Below are positions 45,283 through 58,367 of a DNA stretch of 64,000 bases, one piece after another. The stretch is from contig JABAKD010000104.1 of the NCBI GenBank assembly GCA_012845835.1, positions 82,001 to 146,000 of the forward strand. Direction: 5' to 3'. This DNA comes from Undaria pinnatifida. Lineage: Eukaryota > Sar > Phaeophyceae > Laminariales > Alariaceae. Numbering within the stretch: the first letter of the stretch is position 1; every line of letters begins with the position of its first letter. Position numbers and translations under genes: made by a program. Below the pieces are notes generated by a model. It did not search any database. It saw only the letters and a list, made by a program, of their open reading frames with translations, and was not told the origin of the DNA.

Positions 45283-48200
45283 TATAAAAATAAAAATACA
45301 TTCCAGCTAGCTGTGAGATCGAAGATTTTGTCGAAACTCATCTTTGCAAGCTGCGTGTGATACTCCGATCGCGCGTATTACGGGTTGTGTGTTCTCATTA
45401 AAGGTATAGGTCGGCGACTCCCCTTGGAACTACAAGTAGCCATCAGGGTCAAAAGGGTGATCTCAGTCAGTCTGTGCGCGTGAACTATAAAACCCGCTTC
45501 TGAGGAGGACAAAATCTGTCAGCTGTGGAAGGAAATGCATCAGTTTATTATCAAGTGTATCCTGTAAGTCGAATAACCGGTGAGGAGAGGGCGGAGTTGT
45601 GAAGGGCGTGGGGGCATGGGTTTGAACAAGAGGGAACGGGGGTGGGGGGAAACGGGCGGGGCAACTCAATCTGTGCGTGGAAACTATAAATAAATCCTTT
45701 GAGGGAATATACCTGACGGTTTTGGAAGGAATGCACCAGTTTATCATGTATATACTGTACATCGTACAGCCAGTGAGGAGAGGGCGGAGTGTTCGGGGGG
45801 GGGGGGGGGGGGGAAAGGGTTTTTAACAGCTTTAGGTCGCATAGATTCAGGGGTTTGCTAATCGCGTAGTGCTAGGTCTAGGCGATGGTGCGGGTGGTGG
45901 GGAAGGAGGGGGCGTTGGTGGTGGTGGTGGTGGGGGGGATGAATTGGAGCAGCGGCATGGGTGGCTCTAGAACGATGATGAGGTGATTTCGATGTTAGGT
46001 GGGGCGTTTGAACAAGAGGGAGCGGGGAAAAACAATAGGGGGTGGGGGGGGTTATCAGGTTTAGGTTGCATATATGTAGGGGCTTGCTGTACGCGTGGTG
46101 CCAGGTCTACTAGGCGATCGTGCGGGTGGTGGGGAAGGAGGAGGGGGGGGGGCGTTGGGGGGGGGGGGGGGTGGGGGGATAAATTAAAGCTACGTCATGG
46201 ATGGCTAGAAAATAATGTCGTGGTATCAATTGCTTAAGAAGTGGGAATTACTCTGGCCGATTTCGATTTTAGGACAGAGGGAACGAGAAAAAAAATAAAA
46301 GAAAAGGGGGGAGGGGGGGGGGGGGGGGGGGTGAGTTGGAGCTTCGGCATGAATGGCTTGAAATATAATCTCAAGGTGATATCAGCTGGCTGGTAGTGTT
46401 TACTACTCTGGCAGATTTTGATTTTAGGTGGGGCGTTTGAACAAGAAGAGGAAACGGGGGGGGGGGGGGGGCGGGGGGGGGGGCGGGACACTTCAAAATG
46501 TGCGCGGAAACTATAAACCCTTGAAGGGGACTAATCTGACGGTTGTAGTCAAGAATACATCCCTTTATATCACCCGCCTGGTATTGTTTATTATTGTAGC
46601 AGGATTGAAGTTATAGCTTTATAATTTGTTATATTGTACATGGATCGCAAGATAGAATATTTCAATCGATAGGTACAACCATGTAATTACCATGATTTTG
46701 CCATGCCGGTGTGGGGCTCTGACATCGCTAATTACATGAAAAAGATACATACTGCAAAATACAACAGGCGAGAGGTGATGTGGTCATGCAATGTCACCAC
46801 CATTGAGCACGAGGGGGAGAAGTGCAAATCGTCAGTGTTATGAAAGGAACGCTTAGTATACCGCGCTCACTTACGTTACTTCGTTAGTTATACTTCGTTT
46901 GGCATAACTTGGGAGGCGATCATGCAGACGGTAAGTACGGAATACCCTACGTAATAGGTTGGTAGTGTGGTCTACCGCAATTTTAACATATCTGCCTGTA
47001 CTTCCTTTTCACATTATCATTAGCTCATGTACGATTTTACGCCCATGATTTTTACCGTGCCGATGTGGGGCTCTGAGGGCGCCAAATTTAAGACAGAGAT
47101 ACATATATATTACAAATACAGCAAGCGAGGTGATTTGGTTATGCTATGCCACCACTATTGAACACGAGGGGGAGAGGTGCAAATCGTCATTGTTTTGAAG
47201 GAACGCTTGCCGTGCCCGCGCCCAATGACGTTACTTTGTCAGGTGCGTTTGGTAGAAGTTGTCAGACGATCATGCAGACGGCAGGCAGGCACGAAATACC
47301 CTGCGTAGTAGGTTGGTAGTGTGGTGTACCGCAGTTTTAACATATCTCCCTGTACTTCCTTTTCACATTTTTATCTTCTAGTGTACGATTATCCGCCCTG
47401 TTTTCCCCCCCACCCTTGCCCACCCCTGTGTCGTCGAAGTTATACATAACCTCTACTATCAATCAGGTATACAAGAACTACATTACAGCACTTTAGATTG
47501 TGTGTCCAATCAACATGACATTGCATGTATGTATGAATGGGTTGTGCTCGGCCACGCCGACTGCTATTAAAATACATATCAAACGTAAACACATGTATGT
47601 ATGACTTGTTCAAAATATGGTTTGACTGCTAGGTAGGGCGATAATAACTCTCTGCAGGCTGGTTCACGTAAAACCCCCCAAATTATCTCCCCGGCGATTG
47701 CCGCTCGCAACATCCAGTCAAAGGGCATGATACTGACCCCCATGATCAGTGGAGGAGGGTGACATAGCCACTTCTTTTTTGACGGCCTCGGGCTGTCTAT
47801 TGGAGCAAAATTCGTATCGATCAATTTCAATGACAGGCTTTCACATTCTTCTAATACTATTCAGGCTTTTTCCAAGCGGAGGCGAGAATATATGATATAT
47901 ATATTCGCCGGGGGATATATATATATATCCCCCTCCCCCACCCATTCCTCCAATTCACCCTCACCCCGTCGAACACTCCGCTCTCTACTCACTGGTTGAG
48001 CGACTTACATGATATACATGATAAACTGGTGCATTCTTTCGAAACTCCGTCACATGTATCACCTTGAAATAATGTATAGTTTCCACGCACAGATTGAGCT
48101 GCCCCCCCGCCCGCCCGCCCCCCCCCCCCCCCCAATGATAAACTGGTGGATTCTTCCCAAAACCGTCAGATTTATCCCCTTCCTTGAAGGATTTATAGTT

Positions 48201-48608
48201 TCCACGCGCACAAATTAAGCTGCCCCCCGCCCCCACCCCCCCCACACCCCCGCTCCTTTTGATCAAAAGCAGGCCTCTACGCCCTTAAAAACTACGCCCT
48301 CCCCTCACCGGATATTCGACTTACAGGAGTCACTTGATAAACTGATGTATTTCCTTCCACAGCTAGCTGTCAGATTTTGTCCCCCTCAGAAACGGGTTTT
48401 ATAGTTTCCGCGCAGACTGACTAAGATCACCCTGTTGACCCTGATAGCTGCACTGTAGTTGCAAGGAAGTCGCCGACCTATATCCTTAACGAGGACACAC
48501 AACCCGTAATACGCGCGATCGGAGTATCACACGCAGCTTGCAAATATGAGTTTCGACAAAATCTTCGATCTCACAGCTAGCTGGAGTGTATCTATATTTT
48601 TTATAATA
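45283..48608. mobile_element. Long-inverted-repeat (foldback-like) element, copy 1
   Basis: The left arm (about 45283-45635) and right arm (about 48255-48608) are inverted copies of one another over roughly 350 bp, starting ATACATTCCAGCTAGCTGTG / ATACACTCCAGCTAGCTGTG and including GATACTCCGATCGCGCGTAT. Between them are G-rich low-complexity tracts, two copies of a roughly 230 bp block (45829-46020, 46062-46260) and two tandem copies of a roughly 360 bp block (46690-47400). No transposase is recognised. Long arms with a tandem-repeat core recall foldback elements or large MITEs. Class assignment is inference. Confidence 0.75.
46690..47400. repeat. Two tandem copies of a roughly 355 bp block inside the foldback-like element
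   Basis: Both copies contain ATTTTKCCRTGCCGRTGTGG (approximately), GAGGGGGAGARGTGCAAATC, GCGATCATGCAGACGG-like sequence and GTAGGTTGGTAGTGTGGT. A third copy occurs at 59870-60200 in the second element. Confidence 0.7.
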
Positions 48609-48609
48609 T

Positions 48610-50720
48610 ATACAAGTGCTACAACAACACCGCTCTACTCTTTATATAGACTATGTCGATACTTTCGAGTACGAGCTAGCAGATAGTAGGCGATGAGTAT
48701 TATTGACGATTTTTTCGATACACCTGCGCCACAGCAGGTAGGTGTACGTCGTAGATAGAGAGCTGCTACAGAGTACGTCTACAGCAGTAGTAGCCCGAAA
48801 ATTTGGACCCTCGCTACTGTACTACTGTTACTGTAGCCAGGACTATCCAAGGAAAATGCCCATCACGTTCCCAGCAACGAAAACTCGAGGTCACCATCAA
48901 TATCGTATACCTAGACGAAATACAACTGGTAATACTGCACATAGTAATATATCTACCACCACCCAGGTACATCACGCTCCGCAGAGCATGACGGTTTTCG
49001 TTTCACAGCGATTTCGCACGCCAGAGCATGCAACAGCGGCAACAATAAACGGTACCAGCTAATTAAGTAGCATTGCTGCAGTCTTCAGTTTATTTTATGA
49101 ATAATCAATAAGTAAGAACTAGTGGTGGCCGCGCGTTTCGTGATGATGGCCTGCAGATGAAAGATAACACGAAACTTGGTAATGACTCAGGCCGCCGGCA
49201 CAGCTGGCTGAAAATGCGCTCTCCAAGCAGTTTCGCCAGGCAGTTATGCTTACACGTAGCAAAACAATGCATTCCTGCAAGAGTTAGTGACAGCAAAGCA
49301 GAGCAGACCACCAGCAGGTCGTATGGTCTGGAGGAGTGGAGTGTTCTGCTGTACCAAGGCACCACACGCAACACCGAAAACCTCTCAGGTTCACAATATG
49401 GACATTGGTATATGGTTGATTTGTTGCGAGTACGCGGTGGGAAGTGGGTACCGCTGTACACCAGCACGTGCATATCATATCGTTCGGTAGGTAGTGCATA
49501 GAGCGTCGGAGTACCATTCATTGTCACAGCGTAGAGACTAACTAATGGCTGGCGTGCGTGGTTGCATATGCCATGGCTACAGTACATGATTGCTACTTAC
49601 ACCAGATACACTGCTGTTCAGTAGGAAATGATTGCCTTTCATCACGTTGAATGTTGAAAAAAATGTTGAACCGGGTATTATCATAGCCCATAGTCTAGAC
49701 TATATGCACGAAAATCGCCGCGCGGCTGTTACTAATATGCGGTGTAAACTTCAAGACCTCTACTACTACTCGTATTGATATTAATACCCGTTTGGTATAG
49801 TCTATAGTCTAGTAGTTGAACCCGTCATCGATGTTTTATTAGCGTTTTCGCCGGCAAGGCAAATACATGGTATATTTTAGAAAGCCAACGTCAATCGTCA
49901 ATGGTTCAGGCAAACGAGGACGATAACGGCATACTTCGAAGTATATGTATATGTATGTAGACTATTATAGAAGCCACTCATAACAGGAACAAGCACATCG
50001 ACATGCAGTAGTAGTAGGTGTTTGATTTCAAGTTTACGAGATACACAGAGGGCTTCGTGCAGGTTCCTTCGGCAACCCAAAACAAAAACACGACGCGTGC
50101 CTGCCGTAACGCGCTGACGTTGATAGTATATCGGTTGCTCCGGCCCTCGTCCGGAGTATAGACTACACATTCGCCTGTTGTCTTGTCATATGCGTCGATA
50201 TGGATGGATGTTTTTTTTTAACTGAAAATAAATGCGTGCGCATGCAGACTCTCATCATATCGATTTTCGGTTGGTGCTTGGGTGGAAACGTACTGAATCG
50301 TGAACACCATATAACCCGCCAACTCACTGCCTGCACCGACGCAACCAACCAAGGAATGGACTAGCCGATACTATTAATAGCCCCGTATTGTTATGGAAAG
50401 TGCCACCATCCACGAGGGGACCATAGCTCGCTCGCTCACGCAGCCAGCAGATAAAGTACTGGGCTAAGCAAACCGGCATCGGCCCTACGTATGTTTGTCG
50501 ATGGTTCGAGGCTGACTACCACTGCGTTGTTTCAAAATGCCACGCGAGGCTTCAGTGCGATATTAACGGCACGTGCAGCAGTGCATTGGAGCGCTGCACA
50601 CAGGCCCAAGTTGCTAGGGTAAGGCGTTGCCCTCCTGCTCCATCTTTGTTTGGGTTGTTTTGTAACGAGGACGCGTCGAGAGCAACAAAAAAATACCGTA
50701 CAAAGTTGTATCTAGGTCCG
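48610..50720. other. No gene recognised
   Basis: AT-rich sequence with short CAG/GTA-type repeats (for example 48760-48800) and open frames on both strands at 49105-49590 that overlap and carry no motif. Confidence 0.4.
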
Positions 50721-50726
50721 CGAAAC

Positions 50727-51065
50727 CTAACAGACCAGACCCATCGTTGTGTGATTGGTTATAGCTGGGCGGCACTTTTGCCGAGTGATCCACATCTCTT
50801 GGGTTGAGAGGAAGGCGTTTTCACCTCGGGAACCTGTCCTCTCTAAGTATATATCTGCTATCCGTTGTTCAGTTACGAAGAGAGCTTCCGGCAGATCTAT
50901 CCTCGCCAACGCAATTGAACCCTCCGCGTGGTACTGGAAGTCCTCGGTCAGCCGCCCGTGCGTGGGATAAACCCGTATCCCATGGAATTTAAAAGAGTTT
51001 TCCATGATCTCCCAAGCGCGTAACAAACGCGTAACAACAGCCGAACTGACACTTTCCTGCATCAT
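50727..51065 (-). CDS. Hypothetical exon or small ORF, unrecognised
   Basis: The frame of 112 codons has a protein-like mix (AWEIMENSFKFHGIRVYP, ALARIDLPEALFVTEQRIAD) unlike the biased products of surrounding chance frames. Possible splice borders exist: an acceptor ATGATGCAG ending at 51057 and donors after ACAG or CGAG (GTTCCC, GTGAAA) near 50825-50840. It may therefore be an internal exon of a minus-strand gene whose other exons I could not find. It could also be part of an old element. I do not recognise the family. Confidence 0.35.
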   Translation of the reverse strand: MMQESVSSAVVTRLLRAWEIMENSFKFHGIRVYPTHGRLTEDFQYHAEGSIALARIDLPEALFVTEQRIADIYLERTGSRGENAFLSTQEMWITRQKCRPAITNHTTMGLVC

Positions 51066-51069
51066 TTAG

Positions 51070-54000
51070 GAACAAGAGGCTTCTCGATGGGAAAATGCCG
51101 CGGGTGCGGCGTAGAACGGGGCCACGGGATGTTTTTTTCGTCGATTTCAAAGACACTTACTTTTGATACTTGTATAGTCTAGTTTTGTAGTTGCGCTGAC
51201 ACACCATAAATTATGCATACAGTACAACAACAACGGCGCAGCAGCAGCCGCGCTTTGTACCCTTTGCGTTGTGAAAACCACGACGTGTGATCGCTAGTGT
51301 GCAGTACTGAGCGGGGCATGATCGAACGACGACCTTGTTTTAATGCCCACCGCAAAATCAATGACACACCGTCGGATCTCATTATGTCATGGAATTTTCT
51401 TTGCTCCCCGTGTTCAACTTGCGACACCCCTCTTGTCAGGGCACCCACAGTCCCAAGCAAGGGGAATCTTGTATTGCACGATTGATTCCAGCGCGAACTG
51501 CACTCACTCGTCGTGTTTGAGACGCGTGCAAGCTTGAGAAAAGCGCCTGTTCTGGTGGCCAAATCGTAGAGACGAACAAGACAGAGTGGATAAGTAGAGG
51601 ACCGGAAGAAAGAAAGGGATCGATAGACACATCCTTTAATTATATCTTTAAAGGAGGTTCATCGAGGAGGGGGCAAATAAGTGCGATTAAACGTCTTGGT
51701 AAAGTCTGCAAACTAAGACTATTGTATTGTCGTGCACGAGCTGTTGTTGTAATGGCCGTGTAGCCGCCACACGGCGGCGTTCCCTGACAACCCCAGTAGC
51801 GAGATGTAAGTGCCAACTTCCCGATGGAAACAACTCCACGTGTACAGCTTACTCTACACTATACTGCTGCGTACGTACGTACCGAATGACAAAGGGGATA
51901 TAATGAGCTCGCTGGCCGTCTTGCCGAAATGTCTGTTCGACTGAATTTCTGAAAAAAAAAAATCCAAACTACGCAAAAAGAAGAGTGTCATCTACGCTCG
52001 TGCGTATTTAATCGAAACGCTGCGCATCATCTCCTCCAGGTACATGATATTATGGACCTGGCAGGAAATATGAGCATCATACTCCTTTTCGTTCCAATAG
52101 TTTGAACCTGTCGTTTACGATGTTTCGTTATGTTGTGCTGACCCGCGAACACGCGGTCGTCATATATATAGTGTAGGTATGGAGATTTTTGAGCTTACGA
52201 TCCTAACCCTTACACGTACTACTTAGCACTACTAACCGTTAGCACCGACGAGATGATATGTAACTTCTTGAAGGTGTTGAAGGGATGTTAGGGTAACTTT
52301 ATGTAAATAGCGATGCTGTTTACCGCAGTAAGTGTCCCCAGCATTGCGAGCAACTCGGCCCGCTCGGCACGAGAGTCCGGGCAAGGCAAGCCGTGGAGAA
52401 CTCCTCCGAGTGAATTCATGACCCGAGTATACTTCCAGTATTTTAGTAGGTATACTGTGTTATACCAGGTATGTCTTTATTCTTGAACACCGTGGAAACC
52501 GATAAACAATTACCCCCCTCCCACACTAGTGCGGACACTGACTTCGTGTACGAGTATATAACACATAGCCAAAGACGCGGACCAAGGCTACACGGCGAGG
52601 GGGGGTACCCCCGTCTTCCCATCTCTACAACCGGGGTTTCTCTGGACGTCACTGACAAAAGTACTTTGGGCTGTTTTTTGGCGAAGCGTAGATAAACAAA
52701 TCGTATCACAAAAGAGACAGGGGAGTTTGTCTGACGCACGCACAGGCAGGTGCCCTGGTCGGAATGGGTTCACGGGTGGGTTCTCATGGTGGCAGCACCG
52801 AAGGGGTACATGTGTAGACACGAAGTAGAATTTAGAAGAACGAGGTATAATACCAAGAAGAGATGAAGCAGATAGATGTATTAGTGGGGACCTCCCCGAG
52901 GTCCATGTAATGTCGCCCGGGAGAAACATCCCTGTTGTCTCCACGAACTCCCAGACGGTTTCATCACCATCTCGTACGCCTCGTACCGTCGACAGCCTCC
53001 CTACCAGGTGCACGAGATAATACAAACCTCGAAAATATACCGGCGATTCAAAACATGACAATCAAAGACTCAGATCCATGTTATCATGCTCAAAACTCAC
53101 ATACCAAAGCCAAATAATATGAGATTATCTATAAAAATACAAAATCCAGCATATTCCAATTGAATGACATCAAGCAGTAGTCAGCACTGAGCTGCTGTAA
53201 CATGGAGCGTCTGCCCCAATAATTAAAAACGGTCATCAGCTAGCTGGTGAATATGATTGAAAAGTGTGTCTAACGCAAAGCTGCAACATGTATGTTGAAA
53301 ACTCAAATTCAAACATCCAAAATATGAATTTCAAGAACTAACTTCAACATCAACCCGGTAATTAGCACTCAGCAGTTAGTTAGTTGTCGTAACCAGGAGA
53401 TTCTGCCTCCTCAATAATAAAAAAATACTGGTCATCACCTATCTGGCGAAGATGATAGGGTTGAAACAAGCGCGTCAAAGGCACAAAAAACTGCTGCAGA
53501 ATAGAATATCAATTCTTGACCTCAACCGATAATCTCAAATCTCAACCTTACCTACTAAACAGAGATTGTCTCAAATATCCGAAGCCGGAATCGAAAATAA
53601 TAGTCTGTCGAACTCATGGGCTTGAAATACCTAATATCAAAATCAAAATACCTCAAATATCAAAAGCCATAGACTGATAATCAAGAGCCTGCCAAACTCA
53701 GAGGCCTAGAATATACCAGGTATCAGCATCATAGTCTACTCCAATATCATACCAGCAGCCTATATCATTTTCTCGAACTAATAACCAATCAATGCAAAGA
53801 AATAGCCTCCCCGCGAAGAACGTCTACATTGCGTCCATCCAGTTAAAACATCATGGAGAAACCATAATGAATGTACGGGACTCTCAGTTAGTGCGGTTGG
53901 CCTGCATATATACGACAAATTCTTCAACTTACGAGTTTCTCCGGAACCCGTCAAGAAAAGCTGGATATTAGCGAGAAGAACATCCTCACGTATTTTTTTG

Positions 54001-56200
54001 TCTGCTAAGTAAGGGCCAACGAACGATGGCGTCACTGTTTGCAGGAAATACGGCAGGGAGCTGGGTTCAAAACCGTCGATTTTCTTGAAGGAAAGTTGGG
54101 GGGTCTACCGTAGAACGACGACTCCGATACATAGCCTCCCTACTCCACTCGACAAAGAAAGAGCAAAGCGGGCGGGTGGGGGGGATTTTTTTTGCACATT
54201 TAAATACAAATCTTAGTGAACTCCAGATGCCAAGTACTTGGGCACGTGTCACGGACCGCTCGCGTAGTCACTCGGCCTCCAATCTGTAATCAGAGGGTTG
54301 GTTAATGCATATTTCAGCAAACGATAAGCCTATAGTCTACAGACCTTCCCTACTCTCTACTTGGCAAACTATATATATTGCAGGGGGGGGGATCTCTACT
54401 GCTTCTCTAGTTAGTGTCTACTCCTGCCCCCACCTTTCAAATAACAAATGACACTGCTACGTACGACTTTATGGCGGCTTCTACCCACGTGAAAACCGCA
54501 ACACGTACTTTGGTACTCCGAAGTATATGCATCAAAACTCAAGCCAAGTTGGCCAAAGCGCCGTTCACGTGAAAATCGCGACAACTTCCATACATACCGC
54601 CTGCCAGACGTGGCGAAATACAACGTAGTGGTGGGTCTATCTCTGCGATATTTGACCAGATAAAACACAAACTATATAGTCTAAGCCAACACATTATACT
54701 CCTCCTGCCGATTAGACTATATACGTTAAAAACAACATAAACACCACAAACAGTTCTTGAAGTAATACAAAAACCCGACAATATCCTCCGGGATGGACTA
54801 TACATTAATAGCAACTCCACCACCACAACACGCGGTAATGCTGCCGGTCGCCCCGGTGGCGTACCAGATCGTTCCCGAGTCTGGTATAGGTCAGTTTCGC
54901 GAGTTCGAGCCCCGTCGAGTGCATACTCGTATGACGTCGTTGGGACTTTTTCTTGTGCATTAACTGACTTGCGGAAAGCGCGAGAGCGTGAGTTAGCAAC
55001 AGTCGATGAAAAATCGACGAGCAGTGGGATTCCTGAACCCTATGCGCGATAAAAATTGAAGGCAAGAACCGGGGGGAAGAAGGGACGACAACTGTGACCA
55101 CGGCTCGTCCAGAAGCTGGAAAGTAAAAGTGTGAGAAAAAAAGAAAAAAAAATCCACACAGCAACTCTACCGTACGTTGTTTCATATTTGACGAACGAAG
55201 TATTGGCTCTATAACCACGGTATTGGACTATGCAGTAGTAATAATACTGTCAGGAACCGTTCCCTGCAAAAATGAACAAAACCAAAAGACGAAGTACGAC
55301 GTATGCCTCCACCGTACTGTTAGACGGCGGTAACATATCGTCAGCCGTTCCTCCAAAAGAAACTAAAAACGTGCCGTGTAGTTTCAATGCGCTAAGAAAA
55401 AGTTGAAAAGCTCGATGCAAACACGACAGACACCGTTCGACAGTAAACACGTGTTTTCTCCTCCTTACCGAGCCGCAAATCGCCTTAGAACACTAACGTA
55501 CACACACGCGGCATGCGAGCACCGCACCCTCAAACGGCAAAACGGAGTTGTTCCGCTTCTCATCGAGCTGCAAGATAGCCAACACTGCGGACAAAACTAC
55601 TTCGAAGTATACGCATAGTCTAGAGATATATAAAAACTTGCGGTGACACAGCAAGAATGGCAGGAACACCGAGGGAGAAATAATGCCAGCGAGCGTGCGC
55701 CAGGTTTCGACCAGACATTCGATGCCCCAATAATAGCTACTGCTGTATATATGGGCTTGCATCTATGCTTCGACGTTCCTACAACGAAAAATACTTATCC
55801 GAGACTACCACCACGTATTTCGTCCCTGCCAACGTGCACACGGTTTGAAATGGGTTTGTTGGACGACCGCGGACAATGTCTGATTGGCGTCCAAACCGTC
55901 CTCGCCCGGTGCACTGTTGTTGCTAACTTAATCGTCTCGCGCCAGGGCACGACCTCTTCGTAGGCGTGGAATTTACAGAGTACATGATATTAATACAGTG
56001 CAAGCTAGCGTTGCACGCATCACGCGTAGATAATCAATCGCCACAAACGCCAAGGCAGCTGCTGAATGCTTTCACATCAAAAATGCCTCGGGGGCAGCAA
56101 TGTTCGCGCGCTTAACCCATCCTTTTTATGCCCCTTTCGATCTGTCGCCCTTGCGGTCTCCTTCACCGCAGCTTGTATCGCTCTCTCAGGAAAAATCTTT
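51070..56200. other. No convincing gene; AT-rich with simple repeats
   Basis: Frames at 51179-51562 and 52588-53061 on the minus strand are open but unrecognised. The latter contains GDETVWEFVETTGMFLPGD, which looks protein-like. The stretch 53050-53780 is A-rich with loosely repeated TCAAATATCAAAA/GAAATACC motifs. A tRNA-like B box at 54898 lacks a foldable partner. Sequence near 55490-55580 resembles 23640-23790 (CATGCGAGMACMGC, CTCATCGAGC), suggesting a dispersed repeat. Confidence 0.35.
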
Positions 56201-56210
56201 TGTAGGGTCG

Positions 56211-56343
56211 TTAAACAATTTCCCAAGATGTAACCTTCCAATCCCCACCGCAGGGCAGCACAGAATCGCGCGGACACTCCATGTCACAATCGGCGCTCGC
56301 TCCGTGCATGTCCACGTCCGACTCAGTGTCGGTACACCGGCAC
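56211..56343 (-). pseudogene. Orphan WSC C-terminal exon, duplicate of the last exon of the beta-helix gene
   Basis: After an acceptor ACATCACAG the minus strand encodes 43 residues beginning CRCTDTESDVDMHG, with DCDMECPRDS and PCGGDWKVTSWEIV then TAA. This corresponds residue by residue to the last exon at 24673-24841, keeping five WSC cysteines and the same intron phase (one base carried into the exon). The upstream intron also shows similarity (CGCATGYGAAR...GTRGRCCTAC). No matching exons for the first three WSC cysteines were found between 56.4 and 57.3 kb, so it is probably a partial duplicate, though it could be the last exon of an unrecognised gene. Confidence 0.65.
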
Positions 56344-56349
56344 CTGTGA

Positions 56350-57300
56350 TGTTAGCACGATCGATTCGCGAAATACGATCGGGAAACGAATTATTTGTGG
56401 ATGGTACCTTGACGCATTGGCATCGCATGCGAAGGATGTGGACCTACACGGTACGTTCCTATTCAGAATGAAGCTCGTATTGCGGGCAACGGCGGAAGGC
56501 GTATTCTGGCCACAGTCGGCACTCTCTCTAAGTCGGCCACTCGCACACTAGCCGTTGGTGCGGCCGCGTTTGTGTTCGGATGACGTGTGCAAACAGGAAA
56601 AATGTAACATGATTGAGCGGATGAAACGAATGTATGTACCAAATCTCGCAGTGGTTGCGCAGTAAACTTCACGTTACTTTTTGTTTATAGGTGACTGGCC
56701 GAGCCAGTACCACGATTGTCATGTAGACAGGGATGTAGCTGTCGGAAAGCTCTCCGCAGCAACATTGGAGGTTTGCAGAGTCGGCTGCCGGGATTAGAAC
56801 GCTTTCCTATATCCACCAAACATATACGCTACACATGGTTGCTGCTTTGCTTGCTAACCGTGGTGACTCTTTTGCCAATCGGAGATGTGGAAATCTGGGC
56901 TGTATAATATTGAATATTTCCATAAAATCTGGTGGTCTGAGGAGAGATTTAGCGTGGACGTATTCGACCCTCCCTGCCGCGCACTCGAGACAACGAGGTG
57001 TGTCAGTCTCGGAAGTAGGAACCTGGTCTACGTGCGTTGGCCAACGGCTTCCTAAAGCCAGGAGCAGATGCACGTAGAAAGTTTTTCGTCGGCACCCGGC
57101 AACCGCACACAACAGACGCTGGCGTGTTCCGACCATACAGCACATTTCGTCCTCCGGCGAGGGTCTGCTGCCGCTGCCACCACAATATTTTTCGTTGTTT
57201 TCTGTTTCCGAAACTCCCGGGGGTATCACATGATACGAGCCACGCTATGATTTTTTTTTTTCAGCGAGGGCACTGTAGTACTGATGTTTATTTCGACACA
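56350..57300. other. No gene recognised upstream of the orphan WSC exon
   Basis: Open frames on both strands (56807-57229 minus, 56835-57435 plus) overlap each other. None carries the N-terminal WSC cysteine pattern or a beta-helix motif. Confidence 0.35.
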
Positions 57301-57308
57301 GACAAAAT

Positions 57309-57618
57309 ATCTAGTACTTGCAGCCTGCCTGATGAGCAGTATGTCCATGCAACCTACGGAGATATGATTTATGATTCACGTATGAACGAGCAGTATAGTT
57401 CGTTTTGGTATTGGGAAATGAGTGCATTCTATTGAATGACGGTGTGTTGTCAGAATGTCAGCCACCCCGCTGGAAACATGCCTCCAGTGGTATGTTTGGT
57501 TCAGGGTTGATTCCGAGATCAACACCTGTCACTTCTATTTTATCCGCTGCCACCGCGCAACCAAGACCCGCGCATGAGGTGGGCCACGCGAGCAAGCCGA
57601 CCCATGAGTTATCCCGAT
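57309..57618. repeat. Dispersed repeat pair, copy 1
   Basis: From ATCTAGTACTTGCAGCCTGC through CCACCCCGCTG, GGTATGTTTGG and GCGCAACCAAGACCC to GAGTTATC this matches 62744-63218 in the same orientation. No reading frame is conserved between the copies, so it is probably non-coding repeat rather than a duplicated gene. Confidence 0.7.
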
Positions 57619-57619
57619 A

Positions 57620-58365
57620 CACTAGTGTGACGATGTTCATCTGGAACCGTGCTCCGGCAGGGCAACGCGCTGGACCGGGGCTGACTCACGACACATTTTC
57701 CCGGGCTGCTTCAGGAGCAACTTTTATTCGTCATCGACCTCCACTCTACACGAACGCGATGGAACCCGAACGTACACCAGCAGCAACAGGGAGCAAGACA
57801 ATCGAGACGCAGCCTACGACAGCCAGATACAGGAAAAGACGCGACAGCAGCCAGGGAACGGTAGCGAGAGCAGACAGGGAACGGTAGCGCGAGCCATAGA
57901 GCCGCGGCCCTTCACCATGCCAGACTTCCTTGTACGTGCTTGCATTGAGCGAGCGATTTCGGGGGTTGACGTTTGAGTTGCGGTTACGAGCAATTTTCTG
58001 AGCAACGATGATTGGGAAAGGGGTGATGATAGTTTGAGGACAGCCAGTCAATCAAAAGGGAATGAGCGTGGCGGAGCAGCAGGCGCACAGCAGGAGATTC
58101 GTGGAAGGTCAGGGGGGGAGAGGGCCACCGTGGAAGAGGACGGAGCAAGGGAGGAAAGGGCCACCCTCTTCCGCGCCAGCACGACCTTCGGCTTACAACA
58201 AGCGCGTACTCATCTTTTGACTTTTTTGTGTATCCGTAATTGTCTCTAGAGTTGATTGATGTGTTGATGTTTTTTTATGCGTATCGGTTGGTACGTAACG
58301 TATCGTTTCTTTCTGAAAAACTCACGTCCATTTTTCGTTTTTCAAGGCCCATATGATATAGACTA
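57620..58365. other. No gene recognised
   Basis: A plus-strand frame (57405-57887) and a G/A-rich frame (58034-58249, rich in Glu, Gly and Arg) are open but low in complexity and unrecognised. Confidence 0.4.
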
Positions 58366-58367
58366 TA

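Noticed and set aside
46234..46616. Pro-rich and Gly-rich frames at poly-G/poly-C tracts
   Set aside because: Low-complexity products of the G-rich foldback core.
54840..54912. Possible plus-strand tRNA (TTCGAGCCC B-box-like motif)
   Set aside because: No acceptor or T stem pairs acceptably and the A box is weak.
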